This document shows positions 17,191-25,762 of a stretch of DNA of 64,000 bases, piece by piece. Each line of letters begins with the position of its first letter. Position 1 is the stretch's first letter. The notes beneath the pieces are model-generated. The model had not been told where the DNA came from, ran no database searches, and saw only the letters and a list, made by a program, of their open reading frames with translations. The translations under genes and the position numbers were made by a program. This DNA comes from Alphaproteobacteria bacterium (GTDB lineage: Bacteria; Pseudomonadota; Alphaproteobacteria; Sphingomonadales; Sphingomonadaceae): contig JAUIFP010000001.1 in NCBI GenBank assembly GCA_030430365.1, positions 62,001-126,000 of the forward strand, in the 5' to 3' direction.

Positions 17191-17943
17191 GTGGCGAAAT
17201 TCAGCGGACGCTTGGCCTTGGTCACAGGCGCGGCCAGAGGGATCGGGCAGGCGATTGCCCGCGCAATGGCGGCGGAAGGGGCGAGCGTCATCATCGCCGA
17301 CGTGCATGAAGGCGAAGCTCAGCAAGTTGCCGATGATATCCGTGCACAGGGCGGTGAGGCGCATGCCCGCGTCCTGGATGTGGCCGATGCGGCCGCCTGC
17401 GAAGCCTTGGCGGCGGCGGTGAAGGAAGAGTTTGGCCCGCTATCCATTCTCGTCAACAATGCCGGGGTCATTTTCCCGGGCCGGATTCACGATGCGGACG
17501 GTGCGGATAACTGGACGCGCACCATGGCGATCAATGTGGGCGGGCCGTTCAATCTGTGCCGCGCCTTCTATACGCAGCTGCGCGAAACGGGCGGCTCGGT
17601 GATCAATCTCGCCTCCATCCGATCCTTCTCCTCCGCGCCCAATGCCACCGCCTATTCCGCGTCCAAGGGCGCTGTGATGCAGCTGACCAAGGCGCTTGCG
17701 GTCGAGTGGGGGGAAGACGGTATTCGCGTGAATGCAATCGCACCGGGCTTCGTCCATTCGCAGCTCGTTCCCGAAAGCGAAAAGACGCCCGAACGCGAAG
17801 CTGGGATCGTCGCGCGCGTGCCGATGCGGCGGCAGGGCGAGCCCGACGAGGTTTCCGGAGCGGCGATTTACCTGGCTTCTGACGAGGCGCGCTATGTCAC
17901 CGGCGCGATCCTGCCGGTCGATGGCGGTTATCTCGCCGGCTGA
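17191..17943 (+). CDS. Short-chain dehydrogenase/reductase (FabG-like)
   Basis: A 250-residue SDR with GAARGIGQA, IIADV (NAD preference), NNAGVIFPG, catalytic YSASK and C-terminal VTGAILPVDGGY. GTG start with GGGGAGAG 4 bases upstream. Its own ACCGGT palindrome makes it a separate unit of the presumed LacI regulon; its stop directly abuts the convergent ThDP gene. Substrate unknown. Confidence 0.87.
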   Translation: MAKFSGRLALVTGAARGIGQAIARAMAAEGASVIIADVHEGEAQQVADDIRAQGGEAHARVLDVADAAACEALAAAVKEEFGPLSILVNNAGVIFPGRIHDADGADNWTRTMAINVGGPFNLCRAFYTQLRETGGSVINLASIRSFSSAPNATAYSASKGAVMQLTKALAVEWGEDGIRVNAIAPGFVHSQLVPESEKTPEREAGIVARVPMRRQGEPDEVSGAAIYLASDEARYVTGAILPVDGGYLAG

Positions 17944-19551
17944 TCAGCCGCGAATGGCCAGGATCTGCGCCTCGTAGCTTTCCGGGTTCACGCTGACGTC
18001 GATCAGCGCGGGCTTGCCGCTGGCCAGTGCATCGGCAAAGGCGCCGGGCAGGGCGGCGGCATCGCTGACGCTGGTGGAATGCCAGCCGAAGCCTGCCGCG
18101 ATCTCCGCGAAATTCGTGCCGGAGAAATCGACGCCCGCCGCTGCAAGCTGGCGGCGCTTCTGCTTCGCGCCGATCAGGGTGAGAGAGGAATCGTTGAACA
18201 CCACCACGATCGGCTTTGCGCCGTACTGGATCGCCGTGCCCAACTCGCCCAGGCACATCATCAATCCGCCGTCACCGGTGAAGGCCACGGTGGTCCGCTC
18301 CGGCTCCGCCAGAGCGGCGGCCACGGCTGCGGGCAGGGCAAAGCCCATCGTCGAAAGGCCGCGCGAGATCAGCGACTGGTTCGCTTCCGCGCAGCGCCAG
18401 AGATGCAGAACCGGCAGCATATGCGCGCCCGCGTCGATCGTGATGCGCGTATCGGCGGGCAGGGCGGCCTTGGCGGCTTCCACCAGCTCGGCGGGCGAGA
18501 TGCCTCCGGATGACGGGACCAGCGCCGCGCTCCACAGCGCATCCTTGCGCTCGGCAAGTTCATCCGCGCTCCATCCGCTTGTGTCCGCGTTTCCGCTCAG
18601 CGCGGCAATCGAAGCGGAGATATCCCCTTCGACCGAGACGGCCGGATCGATCAGCTTGTGCCCGAACGCATGGTTGGTCAGCTCGATGCTGGGAATATCG
18701 GAATAACGCCAGGGTTGCGGCGGGCCTTCAACCGGGTCGAAGCCGTAGAGCAGGATGAGGTCGGCCGAGGCCATCAGCGGCTCTTCCGCGACACCGCCGG
18801 CATACATGCCCAGGCCCAGCGGTTCGTGTTCCGAAACGGTGCCCTTGGCCTTGTATGTCGCCAGGGCGGGACAGCCTGTTTCATTCACGAAAGTACGCAG
18901 AGCCTCTGACGCTTCTGCCGAGCGCGCCTGAAGGCCAGCAAGCAGCAGCGGCCGTTTGGCCTTGCCCAGCAGATCCTTCGCTTGCTCCAGAGCGCCGGAA
19001 TCCGGCTGCGCCAACGCGGGCCTGGCGCGCGGCGCTGCATCGCCCGCATAGGTTTGGCGGATATAGGATCCGGCGACTTCCAGATAGGCTGGCCCGGGGC
19101 ATGCGGCCTGCGCCGCTTCCAGCAAGCGCTCCAACTCTTCCAGCGGATCGGCACCGCGCAGGTCGGAAGACGCGCGCAGCATCGGCGCCAGGATGGCCGT
19201 CTGGTCGATGCGCTGGTGACTGATATAGCCTTGATCATCGTCATAGCCGTCGGCCACGAGCAGCAGCGGCACCCGGTCGAGATCTGCATAGGCGACGCCA
19301 TTGGTCGCGGCGGCCAGCCCGGGGCCGCGCGTCGTCATCGCAGCGCCCGGCGTGCCCGTCAGTTCGGACATCACGCAGGCCATGATTGCAGCGGATGTTT
19401 CCGTGCGGGTGAGGACGAAGGTGATCCCCAGCCTGTCGCAGGCAGCGATGAAATCCAGATTGCACTCGCCGCCTGGTACGCCGAAGAAATGGGTGACGCC
19501 GGCCTTGGCAAGGCGCGCAACCATGGCCTCGGTAACGGAATGGGCAGACAT
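17944..19551 (-). CDS. Thiamine-diphosphate enzyme of the acetolactate synthase-like family, copy 1
   Basis: A 535-residue ThDP enzyme. The catalytic glutamate lies in TRTETSAAIM, the central domain follows from about residue 190, and the diphosphate-binding motif is GDGGLMMCLGELGTA...VVFNDSS. Relatives are acetolactate synthase, benzoylformate and other 2-ketoacid decarboxylases, glyoxylate carboligase and cyclic-dione hydrolases. There is no small regulatory subunit nearby, arguing against branched-chain biosynthesis. It lies 44 bases after the TauD-type dioxygenase, probably in one operon controlled by the palindrome at 20587-20602. Probably a catabolic 2-ketoacid or C-C bond enzyme. Confidence 0.8.
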   Translation of the reverse strand: MSAHSVTEAMVARLAKAGVTHFFGVPGGECNLDFIAACDRLGITFVLTRTETSAAIMACVMSELTGTPGAAMTTRGPGLAAATNGVAYADLDRVPLLLVADGYDDDQGYISHQRIDQTAILAPMLRASSDLRGADPLEELERLLEAAQAACPGPAYLEVAGSYIRQTYAGDAAPRARPALAQPDSGALEQAKDLLGKAKRPLLLAGLQARSAEASEALRTFVNETGCPALATYKAKGTVSEHEPLGLGMYAGGVAEEPLMASADLILLYGFDPVEGPPQPWRYSDIPSIELTNHAFGHKLIDPAVSVEGDISASIAALSGNADTSGWSADELAERKDALWSAALVPSSGGISPAELVEAAKAALPADTRITIDAGAHMLPVLHLWRCAEANQSLISRGLSTMGFALPAAVAAALAEPERTTVAFTGDGGLMMCLGELGTAIQYGAKPIVVVFNDSSLTLIGAKQKRRQLAAAGVDFSGTNFAEIAAGFGWHSTSVSDAAALPGAFADALASGKPALIDVSVNPESYEAQILAIRG

Positions 19552-19595
19552 GAGGTGAAGCTACTCCTTCGGCGCAGGCCGCCGCTCCGGCTGGA

Positions 19596-20510
19596 TCAGC
19601 GCGGCTGTTCCAGTGTCGGCGCCGAATCCATCAGCGTCACACGCCGCAGGTCGCGCGGATAGGTCTTGTCGGCAAAGCGGGTGCCGCGATGCATCGTGCA
19701 GCGATTGTCCCAGATCACCAGATCGCCAACGCTCCATTCATGCGAATAGACGAACTCGCGCTGGGTGGCGAATTCGGTGAGGTGGCGGATCAGCGCCATG
19801 GCTTCGGGCCGGGACCAGCCTTCGATCGCACCGATATGGGCCGAGAGATAGAGCGAAAGACGCCCGGATTCCTTGTGCAGGCGGACCAGCCGCTGCGGAA
19901 CGGGTTTGCAGCGTTCGGCCTCTTCGGGGCTGAATTCGTCGAAGCCGAGCTGCGAACGCGAATAGATCAGCGAGTGATAGGCGGTGAGGTCGATCACCTC
20001 TTCCTTCAGCTCTTCGGGCAGATGCTCCCAGGCCACGCGCATGTCGACGAATTCGGTTTCGCCTCCCACCGGGGGAATGACCTTGGCCTGCAGCATCGAC
20101 CAATATGCGGGTGTGGGCTTGAAGCTGCTGTCGCTGTGCCACAGCAGATTGCCCAGATTGAACATCCGCCGCCGGTCGTCCGCAGGCCAGATCTCTCCAT
20201 CGGGGCCGAGATTGGAAATATCGTTGATCTTCAGATTGGGCAGGCGCCGGCGGGACTGGTCGACCAGCGTGGGCGTTTCCTCCACTTCGCCGAACTGGCG
20301 CGCGAAGGCTTCCTGCTCGTCATCGTCCATCGTCTGGCCGGGGAAAACGACGACGGCATATTTGTCCATCGCCGCCTTCACAGCGGCCTTCTGCTCATCC
20401 GACAGGGGCTTGCGAAAATCCATGCCTTCCACCCGTGCGGCGAAATGCGGATGGATCGGGGTGCAGGTCAGCACGCTGTCCTTGTCGATCGAGGCGGTAT
20501 CCGTAGACAC
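19596..20510 (-). CDS. TauD/TfdA-family Fe(II)/2-oxoglutarate dioxygenase
   Basis: A 304-residue dioxygenase with the iron ligands in LLWHSDSSF (HxD) and VIWDNRCTMHRGTRF (distal His), and the 2-oxoglutarate arginine in YPRDLRRVTLMD. The family hydroxylates or cleaves taurine, 2,4-D and other small acids or ethers. GTG 20510 with GGGAGAG upstream is chosen: it gives a normal family length, and the upstream open frame crosses the operator at 20587. First gene of an operon with the ThDP enzyme. Confidence 0.86.
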   Translation of the reverse strand: MSTDTASIDKDSVLTCTPIHPHFAARVEGMDFRKPLSDEQKAAVKAAMDKYAVVVFPGQTMDDDEQEAFARQFGEVEETPTLVDQSRRRLPNLKINDISNLGPDGEIWPADDRRRMFNLGNLLWHSDSSFKPTPAYWSMLQAKVIPPVGGETEFVDMRVAWEHLPEELKEEVIDLTAYHSLIYSRSQLGFDEFSPEEAERCKPVPQRLVRLHKESGRLSLYLSAHIGAIEGWSRPEAMALIRHLTEFATQREFVYSHEWSVGDLVIWDNRCTMHRGTRFADKTYPRDLRRVTLMDSAPTLEQPR

Positions 20511-20586
20511 AATTCTCTCCCAACTTTCTTCGGCAAAGTTTAGCTCAAAACCCGCCAAGGAAGCCAATCTTCCTTCAACAATCACT

Positions 20587-20602
20587 CGGTGACCGGTAAC
20601 AA
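20587..20602. promoter_or_regulatory. Putative LacI-family operator (TauD-ThDP operon)
   Basis: CGGTGACCGGTAACAA keeps the core ACCGGTAACAA, 77 bases upstream of the TauD GTG start. Confidence 0.55.
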
Positions 20603-20755
20603 ATCCAATGTCACAGGCTCTGGGCGGGATCAAGCGGGGCTGCCCCCTATCTCCTGCCTCAACGCGCTGCCCATCGCGCCGCTGCATGCGTTTGTGGAAT
20701 AATTTTTGCGCCTTGGGCATCGGCCATCGTTATGCCAAACCACTATACCACGCAT

Positions 20756-20765
20756 TTATCCCAGC
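20756..20765. promoter_or_regulatory. TTATCCCAGC word, possible LysR site
   Basis: Ten bases identical to the start of the 14-base word found before lysR (31888) and before an SDR gene (38805, other strand). It lies 95 bases upstream of the 29-codon ORF. Confidence 0.3.
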
Positions 20766-20860
20766 TGACTATTTGATACTGTAGCATGATCGGCAAGTGA
20801 CATAGGGCAGGGGCAACAAGCCCCGCCACAGGGCCAGTCATAGGGGAAAAGGGAGAGGGT

Positions 20861-20950
20861 ATGGTGTCGGCAAACGGCATGTTGAAACAGCCGCAAAAAC
20901 GCGCCGTATCGATGGAAGCGCAATTGCCGAAGGGAGCGAGCCGGACATGA
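20861..20950 (+). CDS. 29-residue leader-type ORF coupled to the CMD-like gene
   Basis: ATG 20861 follows GGGAGAGGG with good spacing and encodes 29 residues (MVSANGMLKQPQKRAVSMEA, then QLPKGASRT). Its TGA overlaps the ATG of the CMD-like gene in an ATGA. The basic peptide has no known domain. It is in another frame from the downstream gene, so it is not a simple start-site error. It may be a leader peptide giving translational coupling, or a chance ORF. Confidence 0.4.
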   Translation: MVSANGMLKQPQKRAVSMEAQLPKGASRT

Positions 20951-21483
20951 GCCGCATTCCCTATCCTTCGATGGACGATCTCTCGGAAGTCAAGCGCAGG
21001 CGGATATTCGACCCCGCGCGCAAATACATTCTCAACGTCTCCAAGATGGCGCTGCACATGCCCGATGCGCTGTGGGATGCGCAGGCCGAACTCGGCCGCC
21101 GGGCAACCTACGAATGCGAAATGGACCCCCGCCTGCGGGAGATCGTGGTGGTGCGGATCGGCTGGCTGCAGAAATCCGAATATGAGCTGTTCCACCACAA
21201 GACCATCGCGCTCAATGCAGGGGTGACGGAAGCGGAACTGGCGGCTCTGCAGAGCGAGGATCTGTCCATCTTCTCGCCGGAGGAACGGGCGCTCATCGCC
21301 TATACGTCCGAAGTGACGATGAACGTATCGCCCAGTGACGAAACGCTTGCCGCCGCCCGTGCCTGCTACCCCGACAGCCTGCTGTTCGAAGTGATCGGGC
21401 TGATCGGCAGCTACATGATGACGGCCCGCCTTGCCGCGGTGGGCGGGGTGGAAAATGACGAAGCCGCCGTCACGAACTGGTGA
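20947..21483 (+). CDS. Carboxymuconolactone decarboxylase-like protein, copy 1
   Basis: A 178-residue CMD/AhpD-superfamily protein with the segment RIGWLQKSEYELFHHKTIALNAG. The AhpD redox CxxC is absent (KSEY instead), so it is not a peroxidase of that type. It resembles the protein at 25763-26317 over its full length (both begin with IPYP and keep SEYEL-xHH). Both neighbour oxidative enzymes, suggesting a shared accessory or catalytic step. It lies 25 bases before the flavin monooxygenase gene. Confidence 0.8.
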   Translation: MSRIPYPSMDDLSEVKRRRIFDPARKYILNVSKMALHMPDALWDAQAELGRRATYECEMDPRLREIVVVRIGWLQKSEYELFHHKTIALNAGVTEAELAALQSEDLSIFSPEERALIAYTSEVTMNVSPSDETLAAARACYPDSLLFEVIGLIGSYMMTARLAAVGGVENDEAAVTNW

Positions 21484-21508
21484 GCGCGGACGGTCCGGAC
21501 TTGAAACG

Positions 21509-23311
21509 ATGACGCAAACACCGATCACAGCAGAATTGAATGCCTGGCTCGCCGGGTTCGAGGCTGCGCTGGCACGGCAGGACGTTCCCGCGATCGTGGC
21601 AATGTTCGACCCGCAGGAATGCTTCTGGCGCGATATGGTGGCCTTCACTTGGAACATCGCGACGATGGATGGCCGCCCGGCCATCCAGGCGATGCTGGAA
21701 AGCCAGCTTGCCTCCACGCTCCCGGTGAAACTCGAACTGGAAGGTGAAGCGACGCAGGCGGACGATGTGATCGAGGGCTGGTTCCGTTTCGAAACTGCCG
21801 TGGGGCGGGGCACCGGCCATGTCCGGCTGCGCGGCGGGCTGTGCTGGACGATCCTGTTCGCGCTGGAAGAGCTCAAGGGTTTCGAACAACCGTCCGGCCG
21901 CCGCCGGATCGAGGGGATCGAGCATCGGGCGATCAAGAACCGCGTGGTCTGGTCAGACGAGCAGGAGCAGCGGCGGCGCACGCTCGGCACGGAAGTGCAA
22001 CCCTATTGCCTGATCGTGGGCGGCAGCCAGGGCGGGCTTGCCCTGGCCGCGCGGATGAAGCGGCTGGGCGTGCCGACGCTGATCGTCGATGCGCTGGAAA
22101 AGCCCGGCGATGCCTGGCGCAGCCGTTACAAGACGCTCTATCTCCACGATCCGATCTGGGTCGACCACCTGCCCTATATTCCCTTCCCGGATCACTGGCC
22201 GGTCTACACCTCCAAGGACAAGATGGGCGATTGGCTGGAAATGTATGCCAAGGTGATGGAGCTCGATTTCTGGGGCTCTACCCGCTGCACCGGCGCCCGG
22301 TTCGATGAAGCTTCGGGCCGCTGGACCGTCACTGTGGAGCGGGAAGGGCAGGAGCTGGAATTGCAGCCCGCGCATCTCGTCCTGGCAACGGGGCTTTCGG
22401 GCATGCCGCATGTTCCCGAGTTTCCCGGCATGGATAGCTTCGAAGGGCCGCAATGCCATTCCAGCGAATATGATGACGGCGCGGATATGGCCGGCAAGAA
22501 ATGCGTGATCGTGGGCGCCAATAATTCGGCGCATGACATCGCCGTGGACCTGTGGGCCAAGGATGCCGATGTCACGATGATCCAGCGTTCGCCGACAACG
22601 GTGGTGAAGGTCCAGACCATGCGGCGGATCGCGGAACGCGGCCCGTTCTCGGAAGCGGGGATCGCGGCCGGGATCGATACGAACCGGGCGGATCTGATCC
22701 TGGCGTCCTATCCCTTCCGTCTGAAGGAGCGGATCGACCGCAAGAATTGCGATCAGTTCCGGATCGACGACGCCGATTTCTATGAACGGCTCAGCGCGAG
22801 CGGTTTCCTGCTGGATTTCGACGTCGACAATACCGCGATCCAGGGCAAATATATGCGCCGGGCATCAGGCTATTACATCGATGTCGGCGGGTCCGATCTG
22901 ATTGCCAAGGGTGAGATCGAGGTGCGCAGCGGCGTAGGCGTGAGCGCGATCAAGCCCCATGCCGTGGTGCTGAGCGACGGGCGCGAATTGCCGGCCGATG
23001 CGATCGTCTATGCGACCGGTTACGGCCCGATGGAAAGCTGGGCCGAAATGCTGATCTCGAAGGATGTGGCGGAGAAGGTCGGCCATTGCTGGGGCCTCGG
23101 TTCCGGCACGGTGGGCGATCCCGGACCCTGGGAAGGGGAACTGCGCAATATGTGGAAACCCACGGGGCAGCCGAACCTGTGGTTCCATGGCGGCAATCTG
23201 GCCCAGTCGCGCTTCCACTCGCTCCATCTCGCGCTGCAGATTAAGGCGCGGATGGAGGGAATGGCAACGCCGGTCTACACGCCGGAGCCCTATCAGCGGG
23301 TGCTCGGCTGA
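21509..23311 (+). CDS. SnoaL/NTF2-like domain fused to a flavin-containing monooxygenase
   Basis: A 600-residue two-domain protein. Residues 1-150 look like an NTF2/SnoaL fold (LNAWLAGFEAALARQDVPAI, DPQECFWRDMVAFTWNI). The rest is an FMO/YUCCA-type enzyme: FAD motif LIVGGSQGGLALAARM, linker EFPGMDSFEGPQCHSSEY and NADPH motif CVIVGANNSAHDIAVDLW, then YATGYGPM. The FAD motif has serine at its third conserved position (GGSQGG). It should oxygenate an organic substrate with NADPH and O2. ATG 21509 is chosen since it begins the NTF2-like domain; the open frame upstream runs into the CMD-like gene. Confidence 0.84.
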   Translation: MTQTPITAELNAWLAGFEAALARQDVPAIVAMFDPQECFWRDMVAFTWNIATMDGRPAIQAMLESQLASTLPVKLELEGEATQADDVIEGWFRFETAVGRGTGHVRLRGGLCWTILFALEELKGFEQPSGRRRIEGIEHRAIKNRVVWSDEQEQRRRTLGTEVQPYCLIVGGSQGGLALAARMKRLGVPTLIVDALEKPGDAWRSRYKTLYLHDPIWVDHLPYIPFPDHWPVYTSKDKMGDWLEMYAKVMELDFWGSTRCTGARFDEASGRWTVTVEREGQELELQPAHLVLATGLSGMPHVPEFPGMDSFEGPQCHSSEYDDGADMAGKKCVIVGANNSAHDIAVDLWAKDADVTMIQRSPTTVVKVQTMRRIAERGPFSEAGIAAGIDTNRADLILASYPFRLKERIDRKNCDQFRIDDADFYERLSASGFLLDFDVDNTAIQGKYMRRASGYYIDVGGSDLIAKGEIEVRSGVGVSAIKPHAVVLSDGRELPADAIVYATGYGPMESWAEMLISKDVAEKVGHCWGLGSGTVGDPGPWEGELRNMWKPTGQPNLWFHGGNLAQSRFHSLHLALQIKARMEGMATPVYTPEPYQRVLG

Positions 23312-23333
23312 ACCGCAGCACCCGCGTCAGGAA

Positions 23334-25025
23334 TTAGGACGCGTCCGGCGTCCAGGCCGGAGCGGCCAGCGCCTGCTGGTCGGTGATCACTTCCACCACC
23401 ACCGGCTCGTTCAGCTTCAGCGCTTCCTTCAACGTCGCTTCCAGTTCGGCGGGATCTTCCACGCGGAACGCCTTGACGCCGAAGCCTTCGGCCACGGCCT
23501 GGAAGTTGACCTTGGAGAAGCTCCAGTGATGGTCATAGGCGGCATTGCCGTCCCACGCCGGGATCTCCTGGTTGAAGGCGCTGTTATTGTTGACGATCGT
23601 GACCGTGTTTATCTTGTGGCGCTTGGCGGTTTCCATCTCGGAGAGGTGATAGAAGAACGCCCCGTCGCCATTGAAGCAGACAACCGGCCTGTCGGGGCAG
23701 GCGCATTTGCCGCCCAGCGATGCGGGATAGGACCAGCCGAGCGAGCCGGCGGCCCGGAACAGGCGCTGGCCCGGGTGGTCGAGATAGATGTTCTTCGCCG
23801 CCCAGTCGCCCGAATGGCCGGTATCGACGAATAGCAGCGCGTCTTCGGGCAACACGTTGGAAAGCGTGCGGCACAGATATTCCGGGCGCATCGGCGTGGC
23901 GCCGGAGGTTTCGCGCTCCGCTTCGCCCTGCAGCCATTCGGCCCGGCCCTTCGCCACCCGGTCGAGCCAGGCGGATCGGTCGGGCTGGGAAGGCGCCGCG
24001 GCGGTGAGCTGTTCCAGCACTGTCGCGGGATCGCCGCACAGCCCCGCCAGTAGCGGATAGTTGCGGCCGAGCTCCTGCGGGTCGGGATCGACCTGGATCG
24101 CGGCGATGCCCGGCTTGGGGACGTTCCACACCGTGGTGATCATCGATCCGGTGGTGGTGCCGATGAAGATCGCCAGATCCGCTTCGGCGACGGTCATATT
24201 GGCGGTCTTGCGCGAATAGGTGCCGATCACCCCGATCGAGAGCGGATCGCTTTCCGGCATCGCTTCCTTGGCGTCGAGCGAAGTGGCGACGGGAATCCCC
24301 GTCTTGTGCGCGAAGGCGCGCAATTGTTCCTGCGCGCCGCTGGTGCGGATGCCCGAACCGGCAAGGATCACCGGCTTCTTGGCCTGGCCGATGATCTTCA
24401 GTGCAGCTTCGATCTGCTCTGCCGGAGCCGGATAGCGGATCGCCGGCGCGCGCGCATAGGTGACGTCGGGCAGGACGGCGCCTTTCAGCTCGCCGTCCAG
24501 AACGGCGCCGATGTGATTGTCGAGCTCCAGATGCACGGGGCCGGGCGAACCGGTGGTCGCCACGCGCATCGCCTGGCCGAGCAGGTCGGGAAAGCGCGAG
24601 ACGTCATCGACCCGGGCGTTGAACTTGGTCATCGCCGTCCACAGCGGCATCTGGTCGATATCCTGATAGTAATTGCGGTAGCGGGTCTGCGGCGTGTTGC
24701 CGCCCGTCAGCGCCAGGATCGGGGTGCGCGCCATCTTGCCGTCCAGCATGGACGCCGCGAGATTGGACGAGCCGATATTCTGCGCCGCGCAGAAAGCCAG
24801 CTTGCCCGATGCCCTGGCATAGCCGTCCGCCATATAGGCGATGCCCTTTTCCGAATGCCCGGCGATCGGATGGATGCCGACATCCTCCATCTCCTTGATC
24901 GCTTCCGGCAGAACCATCGGCATGTAGAAGAGGTAGTCCGCCCCGCATTCCTTCATGGCTTCGGCGAGATAGCGGTTGCCCGTCTGCTTGCCGGCGGTGC
25001 TCATCGTCTTCAGGTCGCTAGTCAT
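23334..25025 (-). CDS. Thiamine-diphosphate enzyme of the acetolactate synthase-like family, copy 2
   Basis: A 563-residue ThDP enzyme with the catalytic glutamate in GHSEKGIAYMADGYAR and the cofactor motif FNGDGAFFYHLSEMETA...IVNNNSAFN. Divergent from copy 1 at 17944-19551. It overlaps the cyclase gene by 8 bases at the end of an ALDH - CMD - cyclase - ThDP operon. Start ATG 25025 has AAGGA 6 bases upstream. No acetolactate synthase small subunit is present, so a catabolic 2-ketoacid decarboxylase or C-C lyase role is likelier. Confidence 0.8.
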   Translation of the reverse strand: MTSDLKTMSTAGKQTGNRYLAEAMKECGADYLFYMPMVLPEAIKEMEDVGIHPIAGHSEKGIAYMADGYARASGKLAFCAAQNIGSSNLAASMLDGKMARTPILALTGGNTPQTRYRNYYQDIDQMPLWTAMTKFNARVDDVSRFPDLLGQAMRVATTGSPGPVHLELDNHIGAVLDGELKGAVLPDVTYARAPAIRYPAPAEQIEAALKIIGQAKKPVILAGSGIRTSGAQEQLRAFAHKTGIPVATSLDAKEAMPESDPLSIGVIGTYSRKTANMTVAEADLAIFIGTTTGSMITTVWNVPKPGIAAIQVDPDPQELGRNYPLLAGLCGDPATVLEQLTAAAPSQPDRSAWLDRVAKGRAEWLQGEAERETSGATPMRPEYLCRTLSNVLPEDALLFVDTGHSGDWAAKNIYLDHPGQRLFRAAGSLGWSYPASLGGKCACPDRPVVCFNGDGAFFYHLSEMETAKRHKINTVTIVNNNSAFNQEIPAWDGNAAYDHHWSFSKVNFQAVAEGFGVKAFRVEDPAELEATLKEALKLNEPVVVEVITDQQALAAPAWTPDAS

Positions 25026-25758
25026 CCTCTATCCTTCTGGCGCTCACCCGCGCCTGTGCGCCGTCGCCATTTACGATCGGCAGGGCTGAAAACTGGAATT
25101 CCACTCGCTCTCCGGCGAGCTGGTCATGGCCGGTCAGGTGCTCGCAAATCAGGATTCCGTTGGCGAGCAGCTGCCTGTGAACCGGCCAGTCGAAACCCGG
25201 CTCACGCAAATGATAGACAAGGTCCGGCGTGGCGAAATCGCAGGCCAGTAGCTTGATCCGCTTGTCCAGCAGCCAGGCGGCGGCCTCCGCGCTGAAGCTG
25301 GGGTGGCGGTCATAGGTGTCGGTGCCGAAATGCTTTGCCCAGCCGGTGTCGACCGCCAGAATGTCGCCCGGGCGCAGCAATGGGCGCGCCGCTTCGAGAT
25401 CGGCGGCCTCGATGATTTCGTCCATCTGCTTGGGGATGTTCCAGACCACACCTGGCCCGCACAGGCGGCCGAGCGGGATGGAGGCCATGTCGGGCGCATC
25501 CTCGAAATAATGCAGCGGTGCATCCACATGCGTGCCTGCATGCGCGACCATGTGGATCTCAGTGACGTTGAAGGGATCGTCCGGCAGCGAGCGGATCTTG
25601 TCGAAGCGCGGCTTGGGGAAGATCGAGGCGCAGGGCATGTCGGGGCCGACCGCATGCGTCAGGTCAAACCAGGGGCCCGCCGCACGGCACGGTTCGGCCT
25701 CCGGCAGCTCGATCCAGCCGATCCATCCCTTGGGCGCCTTGGGGCAAAGTTCGCACAT
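25018..25758 (-). CDS. Cyclase-family metal-dependent hydrolase (kynurenine formamidase-like fold)
   Basis: A 246-residue protein with the signature HAGTHVDAPLHYFED (HxGTHxDxPxH), which binds the metal in kynurenine formamidases, isatin hydrolases and related amide/lactone hydrolases. LLACDFATPDLVYHLREPGFDWPVHRQLL follows in the C-terminal half. It lies 4 bases after the CMD-like gene. No tryptophan-pathway genes are near, so it probably hydrolyses a ring amide or lactone of the local pathway. Confidence 0.82.
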   Translation of the reverse strand: MCELCPKAPKGWIGWIELPEAEPCRAAGPWFDLTHAVGPDMPCASIFPKPRFDKIRSLPDDPFNVTEIHMVAHAGTHVDAPLHYFEDAPDMASIPLGRLCGPGVVWNIPKQMDEIIEAADLEAARPLLRPGDILAVDTGWAKHFGTDTYDRHPSFSAEAAAWLLDKRIKLLACDFATPDLVYHLREPGFDWPVHRQLLANGILICEHLTGHDQLAGERVEFQFSALPIVNGDGAQARVSARRIEDD

Positions 25759-25762
25759 AGTG

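Larger units (their letters stand above)
20511..20946. other. 436-base divergent promoter region
   Basis: Between the TauD gene (minus) and the CMD/FMO operon (plus). It contains the ACCGGT palindrome (20587-20602), a TTATCCCAGC word (20756-20765) shared with the lysR and SDR promoters, and a 29-codon ORF (20861-20950). Confidence 0.6.

Noticed and set aside
20743..21990. 415-codon minus-strand open frame over the CMD/FMO start region
   Set aside because: Antisense to two recognised genes; serine- and arginine-rich low-complexity translation typical of shadow frames.
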